Source of the DNA: Streptomyces sp. TS71-3
Lineage (GTDB): Bacteria > Actinomycetota > Actinomycetes > Streptomycetales > Streptomycetaceae
Direction of reading: 5' to 3'
DNA: 64,000 nucleotides
NCBI RefSeq assembly: GCF_018327685.1
Contig: NZ_BNEL01000003.1
Coordinates: 2,170,001-2,234,000 of the forward strand
Below, piece after piece: positions 33,735 through 44,651 of this stretch (the stretch's first letter is position 1; each line of letters begins with the position of its first letter). The translations under genes and the position numbers were made by a program. The notes beneath the pieces were generated by a model, which worked only from the letters and a program-made list of their open reading frames with translations, was not told where the DNA came from and made no database searches.

Positions 33735-34739
33735 ATGCCGTCGGACGCCGAGTTCGCCACCCTGACCGAGCCGTTCAGGCCGGAGCTGCTCGCGCACTGC
33801 TACCGGATCCTCGGCTCGATCCACGACGCCGAGGACCTGGTGCAGGAGACCTACCTGCGAGCCTGGCGCGCGTTCGACCGGTTCGAGGGCCGCTCCTCGG
33901 TGCGGCGCTGGCTGTACAAGATCGCCACCATGGCCTGCCTGACCGCGCTGGGAACACGCTCCCGGCGGCCGCTCCCGTCAGGGCTCGGCGCGCCCTCGGG
34001 CGACCACCGGGTGGCCATGGCTCCCCGCGAGACGTCGGTGGCATGGCTCCAGCCGGCCCCCGACGCGCTGGTCGGCGCCGACGACCCGGCTGCCGTGGTG
34101 GCCCGGCGGACCGGCGTGCGGCTCGCCTTCATCGCCGCACTCCAACTGCTGTCCGCCCGGCAGCGGGCCGTGCTGACGTTGCGCGACGTGCTGGCGTTCC
34201 GGACGGCCGAGGTCGCCGAGATGCTGGACACGACGACCGCGGCCGTCGACAGCGCCCTCCGCCGCGCCAGGGCCCGCCTGGCCGAAGCCGGACCCGCGTG
34301 GGACGACCTGGCCGAGCCGGACGAGCAGACCCGGCGCACCCTCCTCGACGGCTACGTCGACGCTTTCACCCGGGCCGACCCCGACGCGCTGGTGCAACTG
34401 CTGCGGGCGGACGTCGAGATGGAGATGCCGCCGACCCCGACGTGGTTCACCGGCCGGCGGGCCGTCGTCGGATTCCTTGCCGCCCGGGTGCTGCACAGGG
34501 ACCGGTGGCGCCTGGTGCCCACCCGCGCCAACGGCCAGCCCGCGCTCGCCGCCTACCAGCACGCGGGCGAGGGCCGGTACGAGGCGTACGGCGTCCAGGT
34601 CCTGACCCTGATCGGGCCCCGGATCGCCCGCATCACGGCGTTCAACGACCCCAGCCTCGTACCGACGTTCGGTCTCGCCCCGGCGCTGGGCCGCTCGATC
34701 CGGGCAGGTGACCTTGGCCCCGGTTCCCCAGCGCTCTGA
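33735..34739 (+). CDS. ECF RNA polymerase sigma factor with SnoaL-like C-terminal domain (SigG/SigX5-like)
   Basis: This 334-residue protein has sigma region 2 at residues 12-62 (RPELLAHCYRILGSIHDAED and WLYKIATMACL) and region 4 at about 128-185 (LSARQRAVLTLRDVLAFRTA, then EVAEMLDTTTAAVDSALRRAR). A ~130-residue SnoaL/NTF2-like domain (about 200-330) follows, which in related groups acts as a built-in regulatory module in place of a separate anti-sigma factor. The ATG has a GAGGAGAGG ribosome site. No anti-sigma gene is seen. The upstream SDR gene is probably co-transcribed. Confidence 0.88.
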   Translation: MPSDAEFATLTEPFRPELLAHCYRILGSIHDAEDLVQETYLRAWRAFDRFEGRSSVRRWLYKIATMACLTALGTRSRRPLPSGLGAPSGDHRVAMAPRETSVAWLQPAPDALVGADDPAAVVARRTGVRLAFIAALQLLSARQRAVLTLRDVLAFRTAEVAEMLDTTTAAVDSALRRARARLAEAGPAWDDLAEPDEQTRRTLLDGYVDAFTRADPDALVQLLRADVEMEMPPTPTWFTGRRAVVGFLAARVLHRDRWRLVPTRANGQPALAAYQHAGEGRYEAYGVQVLTLIGPRIARITAFNDPSLVPTFGLAPALGRSIRAGDLGPGSPAL

Positions 34740-34769
34740 TACATCCGATGTAAGACCTCTGGAGGTCTT
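34740..34769 (+). promoter_or_regulatory. CATCSGATG palindrome (copy 1) joined to a short terminator-like hairpin
   Basis: TACATC-C-GATGTA at 34740-34752 is a perfect 13-bp palindrome, immediately followed by the perfect hairpin AAGACCT-CTGG-AGGTCTT (34752-34769) and TT. The hairpin may end the sigma factor transcript. The palindrome has the form of a regulator operator; see the second copy at 34846. Confidence 0.5.
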
Positions 34770-34845
34770 TGGAATCACGGTTCCCCCTCAAGAATTCCGC
34801 CTCCATTCGAATCATGGTCGAAGATCCCAGCCCTTCTGCCTGAAA

Positions 34846-34858
34846 TTCATCGGATGAA
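34846..34858 (+). promoter_or_regulatory. CATCSGATG palindrome (copy 2) upstream of the polysaccharide lyase
   Basis: TTCATC-G-GATGAA is a second perfect 13-bp palindrome with the same CATC/GATG core, 106 nt after copy 1. The lyase start is 278 nt downstream. A further GCGCCAC-A-GTGGCGC hairpin lies at about 34884-34898. No gene is seen in 34740-35135. Confidence 0.5.
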
Positions 34859-35135
34859 AGACTTGACGGTGTTCAGTCAGAAGCGCCACAGTGGCGCTGG
34901 AGCCGCCGGGGAGCGACCCACGCCGGCCGGTACTCCGGCCGGTGCTCCCGGCCGCCCCCGGTGTGTACGACACCAACGGTGCACGAGCCGAGGCGCACGT
35001 CGAGAACATCACCTTCTGGAAGAAGCAGCGCGATCTCCACGCCCGGGCGCTCGGGTCCGTGCTCCACCCCACCCATCGGGTCGGCCCGCTCGCGCCCCTG
35101 GTGCGAGCGGCCGGTCACCGGAGAGGAGACCTCCA

Positions 35136-35864
35136 GTGTTACGCAGACAGGGGCTCGCGGGATCGTCGGCCATCGCCGTGCTCTGCCTGGTGCTCGCCGC
35201 CGGACAGGCCAGCGCCTCGACGATCTGGAGCGCGGACGCCGCGAGCGGTGGGTCGCCGGCCCAGGTGTTCGGCAACATCGGCACCGGCAACTGCGAGACG
35301 AACACCATCTCGGCCGTCACCGACTCCACGCGGGGAAAGGTGTGGCGCTACCTGAAGCCCAAGGGCTCGAACAGGTGCGAGAGCCGCGGAGTCAGGGTCG
35401 ACGGCGAGATGTACCGCTTCACGAACAACGCCACCTACTACATCGGCTGGCAGTTCAAGCTCTCCAGCACCACGGACAACAACGCCGTCTTCCAGTGGAA
35501 GTCCTACGAGGACCACATCCAGAACTATCCGGTCGTCCTGAAGATGATCGGCGGCCGGCTGACGATGTTGCAGCGCCAGCCCGATGGCGTCGAGACGCTG
35601 CCCTGGTCGCAGGCGATCAGCGCCAACCAGTGGAACCACGTGGTGCTCGGAATCCACACCTCCAGCGAGCTCAAGGGCGGCTGGGTCGAGCTGTACGTGA
35701 ACGGCAGGCAGCAGACGTTCGAGGACGGGCAGAAGCGCTACGCGTGCCGCACCTGGGACAGCTACAACGACGTCAAGTGGGGCGTGTACGGGGCCTCCGG
35801 CACCGAGGTCAGCGACCACGTCGACGACCAGCGGATCGGAACGGCCTACGCGGACGTCGACTGA
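35136..35864 (+). CDS. Secreted polysaccharide lyase (heparin-lyase/PL20-like fold)
   Basis: The protein is 242 residues from GTG 35136, which has GAGAGGAG upstream; the longer open frame to 34854 is not credible. The signal peptide covers residues 1-28 (SSAIAVLCLVLAAGQASAS). The mature protein is a beta-jelly-roll lyase-like domain with NNATYYIGWQFKLSS, then NAVFQWKSYEDH, YPVVLKMIGGRL, WNHVVLGIHTSSE and VKWGVYGAS. Two or more Cys pairs are present (GNCETN, NRCES, YACRTW). It should cleave a uronic-acid-containing polysaccharide outside the cell; the exact polymer (glucuronan, alginate or similar) is not certain. Confidence 0.75.
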   Translation: MLRRQGLAGSSAIAVLCLVLAAGQASASTIWSADAASGGSPAQVFGNIGTGNCETNTISAVTDSTRGKVWRYLKPKGSNRCESRGVRVDGEMYRFTNNATYYIGWQFKLSSTTDNNAVFQWKSYEDHIQNYPVVLKMIGGRLTMLQRQPDGVETLPWSQAISANQWNHVVLGIHTSSELKGGWVELYVNGRQQTFEDGQKRYACRTWDSYNDVKWGVYGASGTEVSDHVDDQRIGTAYADVD

Positions 35865-35981
35865 CGCGGACGCCGAGCCGCTCGCGCCCCGCCGCGAGCA
35901 CCCCGTCCCGCGCCGGCGGCCGGCGCGGCCGTCACGACACGGCCATGTCCCGCCAGGCGCGACCGTGTCGCGCCGGTCGCC

Positions 35982-36472
35982 TCAGTTCCCTGACGACGCG
36001 GACGACCCTTCCGCGGCCATGATGGCGGCGGGCATGTTCTTGTTCCCGACGCTGTGGACGACGGCGAGTCGTACGGAGGCGACTTTCCAGCTTCCGGAGC
36101 TGCGCCTCAACCCGTGTGACCCTCGGCCGTAAAAGATCCATGTGTTGACGTCCTCGCTCTCGCCGAGAGCGGAATGATGATGCAGCGCTTCCAGGTGGTA
36201 GTTCACGGTGGCCTCGTCGCCGTCGACGCTGACAACGTGGCTGGTGAGCATGTGCTGGGTGAGCTCCATGGGGCCGAGCAGGCCCTCCCAGGCAGCCTTC
36301 AGGGCGTCGGCCGAGATCACGCCCTCGGCGTCCGGGTTGACGCCCCGAGGTCGACTGCCAGTTCATCGGCCCACAGCGACCGGGCTCCGGAAAAATCCTT
36401 GGCGTCGCAGCGCTGGAAATCCTCGTGGACCACGTTCACCGCGTCGATGTAATCCTGAGTGCTGTTCGTCAT
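35982..36472 (-). pseudogene. SnoaL/NTF2-like protein with a one-base frameshift
   Basis: From ATG 36472 the frame gives MTNSTQDYIDAVNVVHEDFQ and reaches ELAVDLG. It then should continue GVNPDAEGVISADALKAAWE but is out of frame by one base in a G-run near 36344. The remaining frame reads through LTSHVVSVDGDEATVNYHLE to the stop at 35982. The joined product would be a ~163-residue NTF2-fold protein of the kind that binds small hydrophobic molecules. Either a single G was lost, or the sequence has an error. Confidence 0.7.
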
Positions 36473-36838
36473 GCCGGTGGCCGATCCTTCTGGCTCATAC
36501 GGAATGCGCCTCTATTTCCTGTCTTCCTGTCTATCACGCCCTCTGGCCTCTCGCATGAGGGTCGTCGTCGCACTGTGGCCGCAGCGACGGGCGGCCTCTC
36601 CCCGTGCTCGGACGGCGGGGCGGCAGCAGGAGCACGTGGGTCCCGCCTCCCACCCGCCGCGAGACACAAGGCCAGGACGGCGTTGAGCTCAGGACCCCCG
36701 TCGCCATACCCGGCGCCTGGCGAGTCCCTCTTGCCAAGCCCCGGAGCGAAGTCCAGGATTGTCCCCTCCCGCTCCTCCGGCCGGACCGGTGCCGCCACCT
36801 CACGGCACCGGGGCCATCAGCCCTCGCACTAGGAGGCT
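36473..36838. other. Gap without a recognisable gene
   Basis: About 360 nt lie between divergent genes. Open frames here have poor codon use. Only the AGGAGG ribosome site (36831-36836) of the next gene is clear. Confidence 0.5.
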
Positions 36839-36844
36839 GTGCCC

Positions 36845-37843
36845 ATGGACTTCGGACTCGTGCTGCAGACCGACCCGCCCGGCTCCGCCGTCGTCGACCT
36901 GATGCGCCGCGCCGAGCAGGCGGGCTTCCGCTACGGCTGGACCTTCGACTCCGCCGTGCTCTGGCAGGAGCCCTTCGTCATCCACAGCCGCATCCTGGAC
37001 CACACCGAGCGGCTCGTCGTCGGCCCCATGGTCACCAACCCGGGCACCCGCACCTGGGAGGTGACGGCCTCCACCTTCGCCACCCTCAACGAGATGTACG
37101 GCAACCGCACCGTCTGCGGCATCGGGCGCGGCGACTCCGCGATGCGGGTGGCCGGCCGCCGCCCCAACACCCTGGCCAGGCTGGGTGAGGCCATCGGGGT
37201 GATCCGCGACCTCGCCGAGGGCCGCGAGGCCGAGATCGACGGGCAGCGCATCCGGCTTCCGTGGGTCAGCGGCGGCAGGCTCCCGGTGTGGATGGCCGCG
37301 TACGGCCCCAAGGCGCTCGCGCTGGCCGGGCAAGAGGCCGACGGGTTCATCCTGCAGCTCGCCGACCCCTACCTCGCCGAGTGGACGATCAAGTCCGTGC
37401 GGGACGCGGCGGCCGCCGCCGGCCGGGACCCGGCCTCGCTCACCGTCTGCGTCGCGGCCCCCGCCTACGTGGGCGACGACCTCGCGCACGCCCGGGAGCA
37501 GTGCCGGTGGTTCGGCGGCATGGTCGGCAACCACGTGGCCGACCTGGTGGCCCGCTACGGCGAGCACTCCGCCGTCGTACCGGAGGCGCTCACCGCGTAC
37601 ATCAAGGGCCGCGAAGGCTACGACTACGCCCACCACGGCCGCAGCGACAACCCCGACACCGCGTTCGTGCCCGACGAGATCGTGGACCGCTTCTGCCTGC
37701 TCGGCCCCGTCGAGGCCCACCTGGAGAAGCTGCGGACGCTCAGGGACCTCGGCGTCGACCAGTTCGCGGTGTACGCGATGCACGACGCCCGCGAGCAGGT
37801 CGTCGACGCGTACGGGGCCGAGGTCATCCCGGCGCTCGGCTGA
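36845..37843 (+). CDS. LLM-class F420-dependent oxidoreductase (TIGR03842-like)
   Basis: This is a 332-residue luciferase-like monooxygenase-fold protein. It begins MDFGLVLQTDPPG and has FRYGWTFDSAVLWQEPF, the substrate/F420 region LVVGPMVTNPGTRTWEVTAS, and the family block GIGRGDSAMRVAGRRP. A later block reads VWMAAYGPKALALAGQEADG. These enzymes use coenzyme F420. This subfamily is found in Streptomyces clusters with dihydropyrimidinase and an NCS1 permease, so a role in pyrimidine or hydantoin breakdown is likely. ATG 36845 is chosen for its 8-nt spacing from AGGAGG. The NCS1 permease gene follows. Confidence 0.85.
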   Translation: MDFGLVLQTDPPGSAVVDLMRRAEQAGFRYGWTFDSAVLWQEPFVIHSRILDHTERLVVGPMVTNPGTRTWEVTASTFATLNEMYGNRTVCGIGRGDSAMRVAGRRPNTLARLGEAIGVIRDLAEGREAEIDGQRIRLPWVSGGRLPVWMAAYGPKALALAGQEADGFILQLADPYLAEWTIKSVRDAAAAAGRDPASLTVCVAAPAYVGDDLAHAREQCRWFGGMVGNHVADLVARYGEHSAVVPEALTAYIKGREGYDYAHHGRSDNPDTAFVPDEIVDRFCLLGPVEAHLEKLRTLRDLGVDQFAVYAMHDAREQVVDAYGAEVIPALG

Positions 37844-38157
37844 CCGGACCGGGGCCGGCGCGGACGGCCGCGCGCGGCCCCCCAGCCGGCACCGGCACGG
37901 GGGCCGTTTGCGTTTCCCCCTCAACCGTCCCGCATCTCCCACCCATCACCAGCGCATTCGCGCCGGTCAGCCGGGGTATCTCCCCTGCGCGGGCTCTGCC
38001 CGAACTCCGCTCGATCCCGCGCTCCCCCGCGCGCTCCCCCGCAACCCCACGCATCCGCCACCTCACCCCCGTGCACCCGCCCTCGGCGCCCACACAGCTC
38101 CGGGGAGGCACCCCCCAACCGCCTGCCAAGCACCCCATCAGCGAAGGGGCACGCCAT

Positions 38158-39735
<1,578 letters not shown>

Positions 39736-39744
39736 CCGGACGGG

Positions 39745-39790
39745 ACGTCAAGCGCACCGCGGCCGTGGTCGACCGCGGTGCGCTTGACGT
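39745..39790. terminator. Bidirectional terminator between the convergent permease and NiCoT genes
   Basis: A perfect 18-bp stem (39745-39762 with 39773-39790, starting ACGTCAAGCGCACC) has a 10-nt loop. It lies 9 nt after the NCS1 stop and 7 nt before the NiCoT stop. Confidence 0.9.
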
Positions 39791-39797
39791 GGTCCGC

Positions 39798-40967
39798 TCA
39801 GCGGCTCTCGGAGGTGAGGTCCGCCGACCACTTCTCCTCGATGCGGCCGAAGTGCCACACCAGCAGCGCGATCAGCCAGGAGGCGAAGAACAGGCCGACG
39901 ATGCCGTAGCCGGCGTAGTCGAGGTTGATGTCGGCGATGGCCGCCAGCGGCCCCGAGGTGATGTTCGCCTGGTCGGTGAGGACGCCGATGAGCTCGATGG
40001 TGCCGATGATCAGCGCGACGGCGACGGAGATCGACGTGATGGTGATGTTGTAGAAGACCTTGCGGACGGGCTTCGCGAAGGCCCACCCGTACGCCGCGTT
40101 CATGAACACCCCGTCGATGGTGTCCATCAGGCACATGCCGCCCGCGAAGAGGATCGGCAGGACCAGGATCGAGTAGAACGGGAGGCTGAAGGCCGCGGCG
40201 CCTCCCGCGAGCACCAGCAGTCCCACCTCGGTGGCGGTGTCGAAGCCGAGGCCGAACAGCACGCCGATCGGGTAGATGTGCCACGCCTTGCGCACGGATC
40301 GGGTGAGGCCGTTGAGGAAGCGGTTCATGAGGCCGCGCTTGTTGAGCTGCTCCTCCAGCTCCCGCTCGTCGTACCGGCCGCTGCGCATCTGCCGGAAGAT
40401 CTTGATGATGCCGAGGAGTACGGCGAGGTTGAGGATGCCGAGGATCCACAGGAAGACGCCGGAGACCGACGCGCCGATGACCCCGGTGACCGAGTGCAGG
40501 CTGGAGTCGTCGTTCTCGACCTCGCCGACGAGTGCCTTGACGCCGACCGAGAGCAGGAAGGCCAGCGCGAAGACGATCGTGGAGTGGCCCAGGGAGAACC
40601 AGAAGCCGACCGACAGCGGCCGGCGTCCGCGCGGTTCACCCGCCTCCTCCGCGGCCGCGTTGTCGGCCAGCAGCTTGCGGGTGGTGTTGTCGACGGCGGC
40701 GATGTGGTCGGCGTCGAAGGCGTGCCGCAGTCCGAACGTGTAGGCCAGGATGCCCACGCCGACGTTGAAGACGGGGTGGTCACCGCCCAGGTGGTAGTGG
40801 TGGGGCACCACGAGCCCGAAGAGGATGCCGAAGCCCACCACGTGCAGCAGCACGATGAACCCGGCCATCCCGCCCAGCGCCCGCCAGTCCTGCCGGCTCA
40901 GCGAGCGCCGGAACAGCCCCAGACGCTCGCCCAGCTTCGGCTCGGCACCTATATCGCCGCTCAACAC
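39798..40967 (-). CDS. NiCoT-family nickel/cobalt transporter (HoxN/NixA-like)
   Basis: This is a 389-residue membrane protein with eight helices. The NiCoT signatures are RHAFDADHIAAVDN (the HX4DH metal motif), FSLGHSTIVFALA, LGFDTATEVGLL, and GMCLMDTIDGVFM. It imports Ni2+ and/or Co2+ across the cytoplasmic membrane for urease, hydrogenase, superoxide dismutase or cobalamin. The GTG at 40967 (or TTG at 40964) lies just after AGGAGG, although the open frame extends further. No B12-riboswitch core was found upstream; the 40968-41132 spacer has an AGGCTAACATTGGCC patch of unclear meaning. Confidence 0.92.
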   Translation of the reverse strand: MLSGDIGAEPKLGERLGLFRRSLSRQDWRALGGMAGFIVLLHVVGFGILFGLVVPHHYHLGGDHPVFNVGVGILAYTFGLRHAFDADHIAAVDNTTRKLLADNAAAEEAGEPRGRRPLSVGFWFSLGHSTIVFALAFLLSVGVKALVGEVENDDSSLHSVTGVIGASVSGVFLWILGILNLAVLLGIIKIFRQMRSGRYDERELEEQLNKRGLMNRFLNGLTRSVRKAWHIYPIGVLFGLGFDTATEVGLLVLAGGAAAFSLPFYSILVLPILFAGGMCLMDTIDGVFMNAAYGWAFAKPVRKVFYNITITSISVAVALIIGTIELIGVLTDQANITSGPLAAIADINLDYAGYGIVGLFFASWLIALLVWHFGRIEEKWSADLTSESR

Positions 40968-41132
40968 GCCTCCTATCAGCGATGACCAGCCAAAACGCGA
41001 CGAGGCTAACATTGGCCAGACCATTACTGCAAGGAGGTCGCAACTGGGGATGCCTGGCAAGAGGGCGCTCCGGCGGCGGTGGGGGGATATCAGCGGCCGG
41101 TCCGGGCGGGTTTCCGCCCGGTAACGACCCGT

Positions 41133-41954
41133 TCAGCTCCGGCCGGGGTGGAGAACCGGGTTGAGCGGCGAGGTGGGGATCTCGCCCACCGCGGTTCCGG
41201 GCATCCAGGTCCGCAGGTCGTTCCGCTGGGGGTCGTTGGCGGGCTCGGCGACGGTGATCCGGGCGTCCACGTAGATGACGGTCATCACGCGGCGCGGGGA
41301 CGCCGCCCGGTTGGCCGAGGCCCGGTGGAAGGTCCAGCCCAGGTGGAAGCTCACGTCGCCCAGGCCGTACGGTGTCTCCACCAGCGGCAGGTCCGCGTCG
41401 GCCAGCGCCCGCTGGACCGCCCGCTCCGAGTCGTCGCCGATCGGCAGGTCCCGGCCGAACGCGAAGCGGTGGCTGCCGGCCGCGAACGCCAGCGGTCCCA
41501 TCTCGGCCGGGGTGTCCTGGAGGGGCACCCACGCGGTGACGGCGCGGTCGGTCGACAGCGGCCAGTAGTACTGGTCCGCGTGCCAGGGGGTGATACCGCC
41601 GCCGGGCTCCTTGTACAGGGCCTGGTCGTGGTAGAGCCGCACGGCGTCCACGCCCAGCAGGTCGGCGGCGGTCCCGGCCAGGCGCGGCGAGAAGACGAAC
41701 TCCCTCACCCGCTCGCTGTGCCGCCACAGATTGGTGACCTGGAGGAACGCCTTGCCGTAGGTGTCGCGTTCGGCGAGCGGGAGGTGCTGGGTGTTCAGCT
41801 CGATCACCTTCGCGGTGATCTCGGGTTCGTACGCCTCGACGGTGGCGGGCGCGAGGAGGCCGGGCAGCGTGACGAAGCCGTGCTCGTCGAAGTGCCGCCG
41901 GGATGCGCCGCTGAGGGCGTGGGGCCGCTGGAGGTCCCGTTCCGTGGTGGTCAT
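41133..41954 (-). CDS. Phytanoyl-CoA dioxygenase (PhyH)-family Fe(II)/2-oxoglutarate enzyme
   Basis: This 273-residue protein has a DSBH fold. The iron-binding HxD is in TPWHADQYYW, the distal His in HLGWTFHRASAN, and the 2-oxoglutarate Arg probably in SPRRVMTVIYVD. FVTLPGLLAPATVEAY is the typical N-terminus. The enzyme should hydroxylate or oxidatively modify a small molecule. It is divergent from an AraC gene (42068), which probably controls it. A second, related PhyH gene lies at 45694 in the same carbohydrate region, so the substrates may be sugar-derived, such as O-methyl or inositol-type compounds; that is speculation. Confidence 0.85.
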   Translation of the reverse strand: MTTTERDLQRPHALSGASRRHFDEHGFVTLPGLLAPATVEAYEPEITAKVIELNTQHLPLAERDTYGKAFLQVTNLWRHSERVREFVFSPRLAGTAADLLGVDAVRLYHDQALYKEPGGGITPWHADQYYWPLSTDRAVTAWVPLQDTPAEMGPLAFAAGSHRFAFGRDLPIGDDSERAVQRALADADLPLVETPYGLGDVSFHLGWTFHRASANRAASPRRVMTVIYVDARITVAEPANDPQRNDLRTWMPGTAVGEIPTSPLNPVLHPGRS

Positions 41955-42067
41955 GGACACAGCGTGGGCGCCGGGCGGGCGACGGGCCACGCCTGTGATG
42001 GCGCGATACCGGTACTCCCTTGCCCCGAACGCGGTGCCGGGGCCCCGGAGCGGGGCATCACCGTAGG

Positions 42068-42940
42068 ATGCGAGCCTCCTTCGAGCACATCGTCCCCACG
42101 CCCGCGATGTCCTGGAAGCTGTGGGTGCGCAGCGAGCCGCGGTTCTCCTTCCACTGGCACTTCCACCCCGAGTACGAGCTGACCCTGATCACCGGAGGCA
42201 CGGGCACCCGCGTGGTCGGCGACAGCGTCCAGGACTACGGTCCCGGCGATCTGACGCTGATCGGCCCCGACGTGCCCCACACGTACGCGTCGTCGCCGGG
42301 GCAGGCGGCGAACGAGGCGGTCGTGGTGCAGTTCCGGCGGGACTTCCTCGGCGGCGAGCTCTTCGCCCGGCCGGAGTTCGCCGCGGTGAGCACGCTGCTG
42401 GAGCGGGCCTCGCGCGGCGTCCGCTTCCCTCGTGGGACCGGCCCCTCCCCGGGAGGGGAACCATTGCCGGAGGCCCCGTCCACCGCCGCGCTCATCGGCC
42501 TCCCGCCGGCCGAGCGCACGCTGGGGCTCCTGCGGATCCTGGTCGCCCTGGCCGGGCGCGACGACCACCGGTTCCTCGCCGGCGCCGGGTACAGCCCGGC
42601 ACCGGGCCGGGCCGCCGGGCAGCGCATCGACGCGATGATGCGGCTGCTGCACACCGGCTACACCCGCCCCATCGGCCTGGAGGAGGTGGCCGAGGCCGCC
42701 GGTATGGCGCCCAGCTCCGCCAGCCGGTTCTTCCGCCGCACCACCGGCACCACCCTCACCGCCTACCTGAACGCGCTCCGGGTGCGCGCGGCCTGCCACC
42801 TGCTGGCGGCCACCGACCGGCGCGTCGCGGACATCGCCGCCGACTGCGGCTACGCCAACCTCGCCAACTTCAACCGGCGCTTCCGCGAGGTGACGGGCAT
42901 GGCACCGCGCGAGTACCGGGCCCGGCTGCGGCGTCCGTGA
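42068..42940 (+). CDS. AraC-family regulator with cupin sensor
   Basis: This 290-residue protein has an N-terminal cupin (about 10-110: RFSFHWHFHPEYELTLITGG, then GDSVQDYGPGDLTLIGPDVP). It ends in an AraC DNA-binding domain (about 190-290: IGLEEVAEAAGMAPSSASRF, then RVADIAADCGYANLANFNRR). HxHxE-type cupin residues suggest sugar or small-carbohydrate sensing as in many AraC sugar regulators. It is divergent from the PhyH gene at 41954. ATG 42068 starts the recognisable domain. Confidence 0.85.
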   Translation: MRASFEHIVPTPAMSWKLWVRSEPRFSFHWHFHPEYELTLITGGTGTRVVGDSVQDYGPGDLTLIGPDVPHTYASSPGQAANEAVVVQFRRDFLGGELFARPEFAAVSTLLERASRGVRFPRGTGPSPGGEPLPEAPSTAALIGLPPAERTLGLLRILVALAGRDDHRFLAGAGYSPAPGRAAGQRIDAMMRLLHTGYTRPIGLEEVAEAAGMAPSSASRFFRRTTGTTLTAYLNALRVRAACHLLAATDRRVADIAADCGYANLANFNRRFREVTGMAPREYRARLRRP

Positions 42941-43039
42941 GCCCCGTCCGTCCCACGGCCCAGCCGTCTGCCGCCCGGCTGCCCGGCCGCCCTGTGTCCG
43001 GGGCTGTGCCCCGGCCTGGCCAGGGGCGCGGGGAACTGC

Positions 43040-43180
43040 GCGACCAGCCACGACTGGGGGTACCTCCCACGCCCTTCAGGCAGGGGGGACGGCACGTTGC
43101 CACCGGCCCAAAGGGGCAGTCCCTGTCGTCTCCGGACCACCGGCAGGTGGTGGTTGCTCGCGCAGTTCCCCGCGCCCCTT
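43040..43180. repeat. ~140-bp intergenic repeat, copy A (inverse of copy B at 50736)
   Basis: Read in reverse complement, this matches 50736-50878 at roughly nine bases in ten. It contains the recurring GCGCAGTTCCCCGCGCCCC module (43158-43176), found again at 50694, 50739 and 60441. It fills the gap between the AraC and Gfo/Idh genes (42941-43301), where no gene is seen. Confidence 0.85.
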
Positions 43181-43301
43181 GAACTGGGGTGTTGCAACGA
43201 CCACTAGAACCGAAGCTTTCAGGGTGGGGCTCCGCCCCGATTGCCACGACGAGTCATGCGGCCAACCGGTGCGATGGGGCGGCCGGGCGGCAGGGCCCGG
43301 C

Positions 43302-44651
43302 TCAGCCCGCCGGGATCTCCACCACCTCGGAGATGTCCACCGGCCGCCCGTGGGCGAACGCCTCGTTGGCGGCGAGGCCCGTGGCCAGCGCCAGTGCGCC
43401 GTCCACGGCCGTCGCGTGGTCGATCCCGGGCACCGGCGCGGCCGGGTCCACGGGGCCGAACAGGGTGTCCAGCATGCGTGCGTCGCCACCGCCGTGCCCC
43501 GCGTGGTCGAACTCCGGAATCGGCACCTCGTAGGGCGGCTGCCACAGCGGGCGGACGGTGATGGTCGCGCCCCCGGCGTACGCGGAGGCGGTGTCTCCGT
43601 GCACCGAGCCCTTCGCCGAGTCCACCCGGGTCGCGGGCGGCTGCCACCTGCTCTCGACCACGTCCAGTTCGAGCCTGCCGCCGGTGCCGTTGAACACCAC
43701 CCGGTAGCCCTCGCCGGGGGAGTAGGCGTGCAGGTGGTAGCTCATGGTCGCGCCCGTGGCGTAGCGGACCACCAGGGCCATGTCGTCCTCGATGGTGATG
43801 CCGTCGCCGAAGACGTTGCGGTCCCGCAGGTAGCCGTCCTCGGCCTCCGCGTCCAGGTACAGCGACCGCAGGCCGGGGTTGTCGGCGAGGTGCAGCGCGA
43901 ACGGGTCGTCGGCCGCCTCGGGCGCCCCGTGGGCGCGCTCGTACTCGCGCCGGTAGCCGCTGCGGGTGCCGGCCTCGCGACCGTAGAAGTCCAGCTTCCC
44001 GTAGCCGAAGACCTGCTCGGGCCGGGCGCCGAGCCACCAGTTGACGAGGTCGAAGTGGTGGCCCGACTTGTGCACCATCAGACCGCCGCTGTTGGCCTTC
44101 TCGCGGTGCCAGCGCCGGAAGTAGTCGGCGCCGTGCCGCACGTCCAGGTCCCATTCGAAGTGCACCGAGCGGATGTCGCCGATCACGCCCTCCGAGAGCT
44201 GGCGCCACACCAGCTCGTGCACCGGGTTGAAGCGGTAGTTGAACGCCACCGACAGGTCGCCGCCGGTGCGTTCCACCGTCTGAAGGATACGGCGGCAGCG
44301 CTTGGCGTCGACCGTCATCGGCTTCTCGGTCACGACCCGGCAGCCGGCCTCAAGAGCGGCGACGATGTACTGGTCGTGGGTGGAGTCCATGGTGGTGACC
44401 AGGACCTGTTCGATGCCCTCCGCGGCGAGCATCCGCGAGAAATCCTCGGCGGACTCGGCGACCCAGGCGCTGGGCTCCGGCTCTCCCGCCTCGGTCAGCA
44501 TGCGCCGGTGGTGGGCGATGCGCACGGGGTTGCGGTCGCACAGCGCGGCCACGGTCAGGTGGGGGCGCCGCGCGAACCCCTCCGTGAAGGTCTGCGCGCG
44601 GTGGCCCGTTCCCACGATGGCCACGCGGGACGGGTGACGGTCAGCGGTCAT
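43302..44651 (-). CDS. Gfo/Idh/MocA-family NAD(P)-dependent sugar oxidoreductase
   Basis: This 449-residue protein has an N-terminal Rossmann domain (SRVAIVGTGHRAQTFTEGFA), the family EKP motif in VVTEKPMTVDAKRCRRIL, and the catalytic-region Asp/His in SGGLMVHKSGHHFDLVNWWL. A long C-terminal substrate domain follows. Enzymes of this group oxidise or dehydrogenate sugars, inositols and glycosides, including some glycosidases using NAD. Its start overlaps the end of the upstream AraC gene by 11 nt, so the two are co-transcribed. It belongs to the sugar island. Confidence 0.88.
   Translation of the reverse strand: MTADRHPSRVAIVGTGHRAQTFTEGFARRPHLTVAALCDRNPVRIAHHRRMLTEAGEPEPSAWVAESAEDFSRMLAAEGIEQVLVTTMDSTHDQYIVAALEAGCRVVTEKPMTVDAKRCRRILQTVERTGGDLSVAFNYRFNPVHELVWRQLSEGVIGDIRSVHFEWDLDVRHGADYFRRWHREKANSGGLMVHKSGHHFDLVNWWLGARPEQVFGYGKLDFYGREAGTRSGYRREYERAHGAPEAADDPFALHLADNPGLRSLYLDAEAEDGYLRDRNVFGDGITIEDDMALVVRYATGATMSYHLHAYSPGEGYRVVFNGTGGRLELDVVESRWQPPATRVDSAKGSVHGDTASAYAGGATITVRPLWQPPYEVPIPEFDHAGHGGGDARMLDTLFGPVDPAAPVPGIDHATAVDGALALATGLAANEAFAHGRPVDISEVVEIPAG

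Noticed and set aside
40968..41132. Possible cobalamin riboswitch before the nickel/cobalt transporter
   Set aside because: No B12-box or conserved core could be found on the relevant strand.
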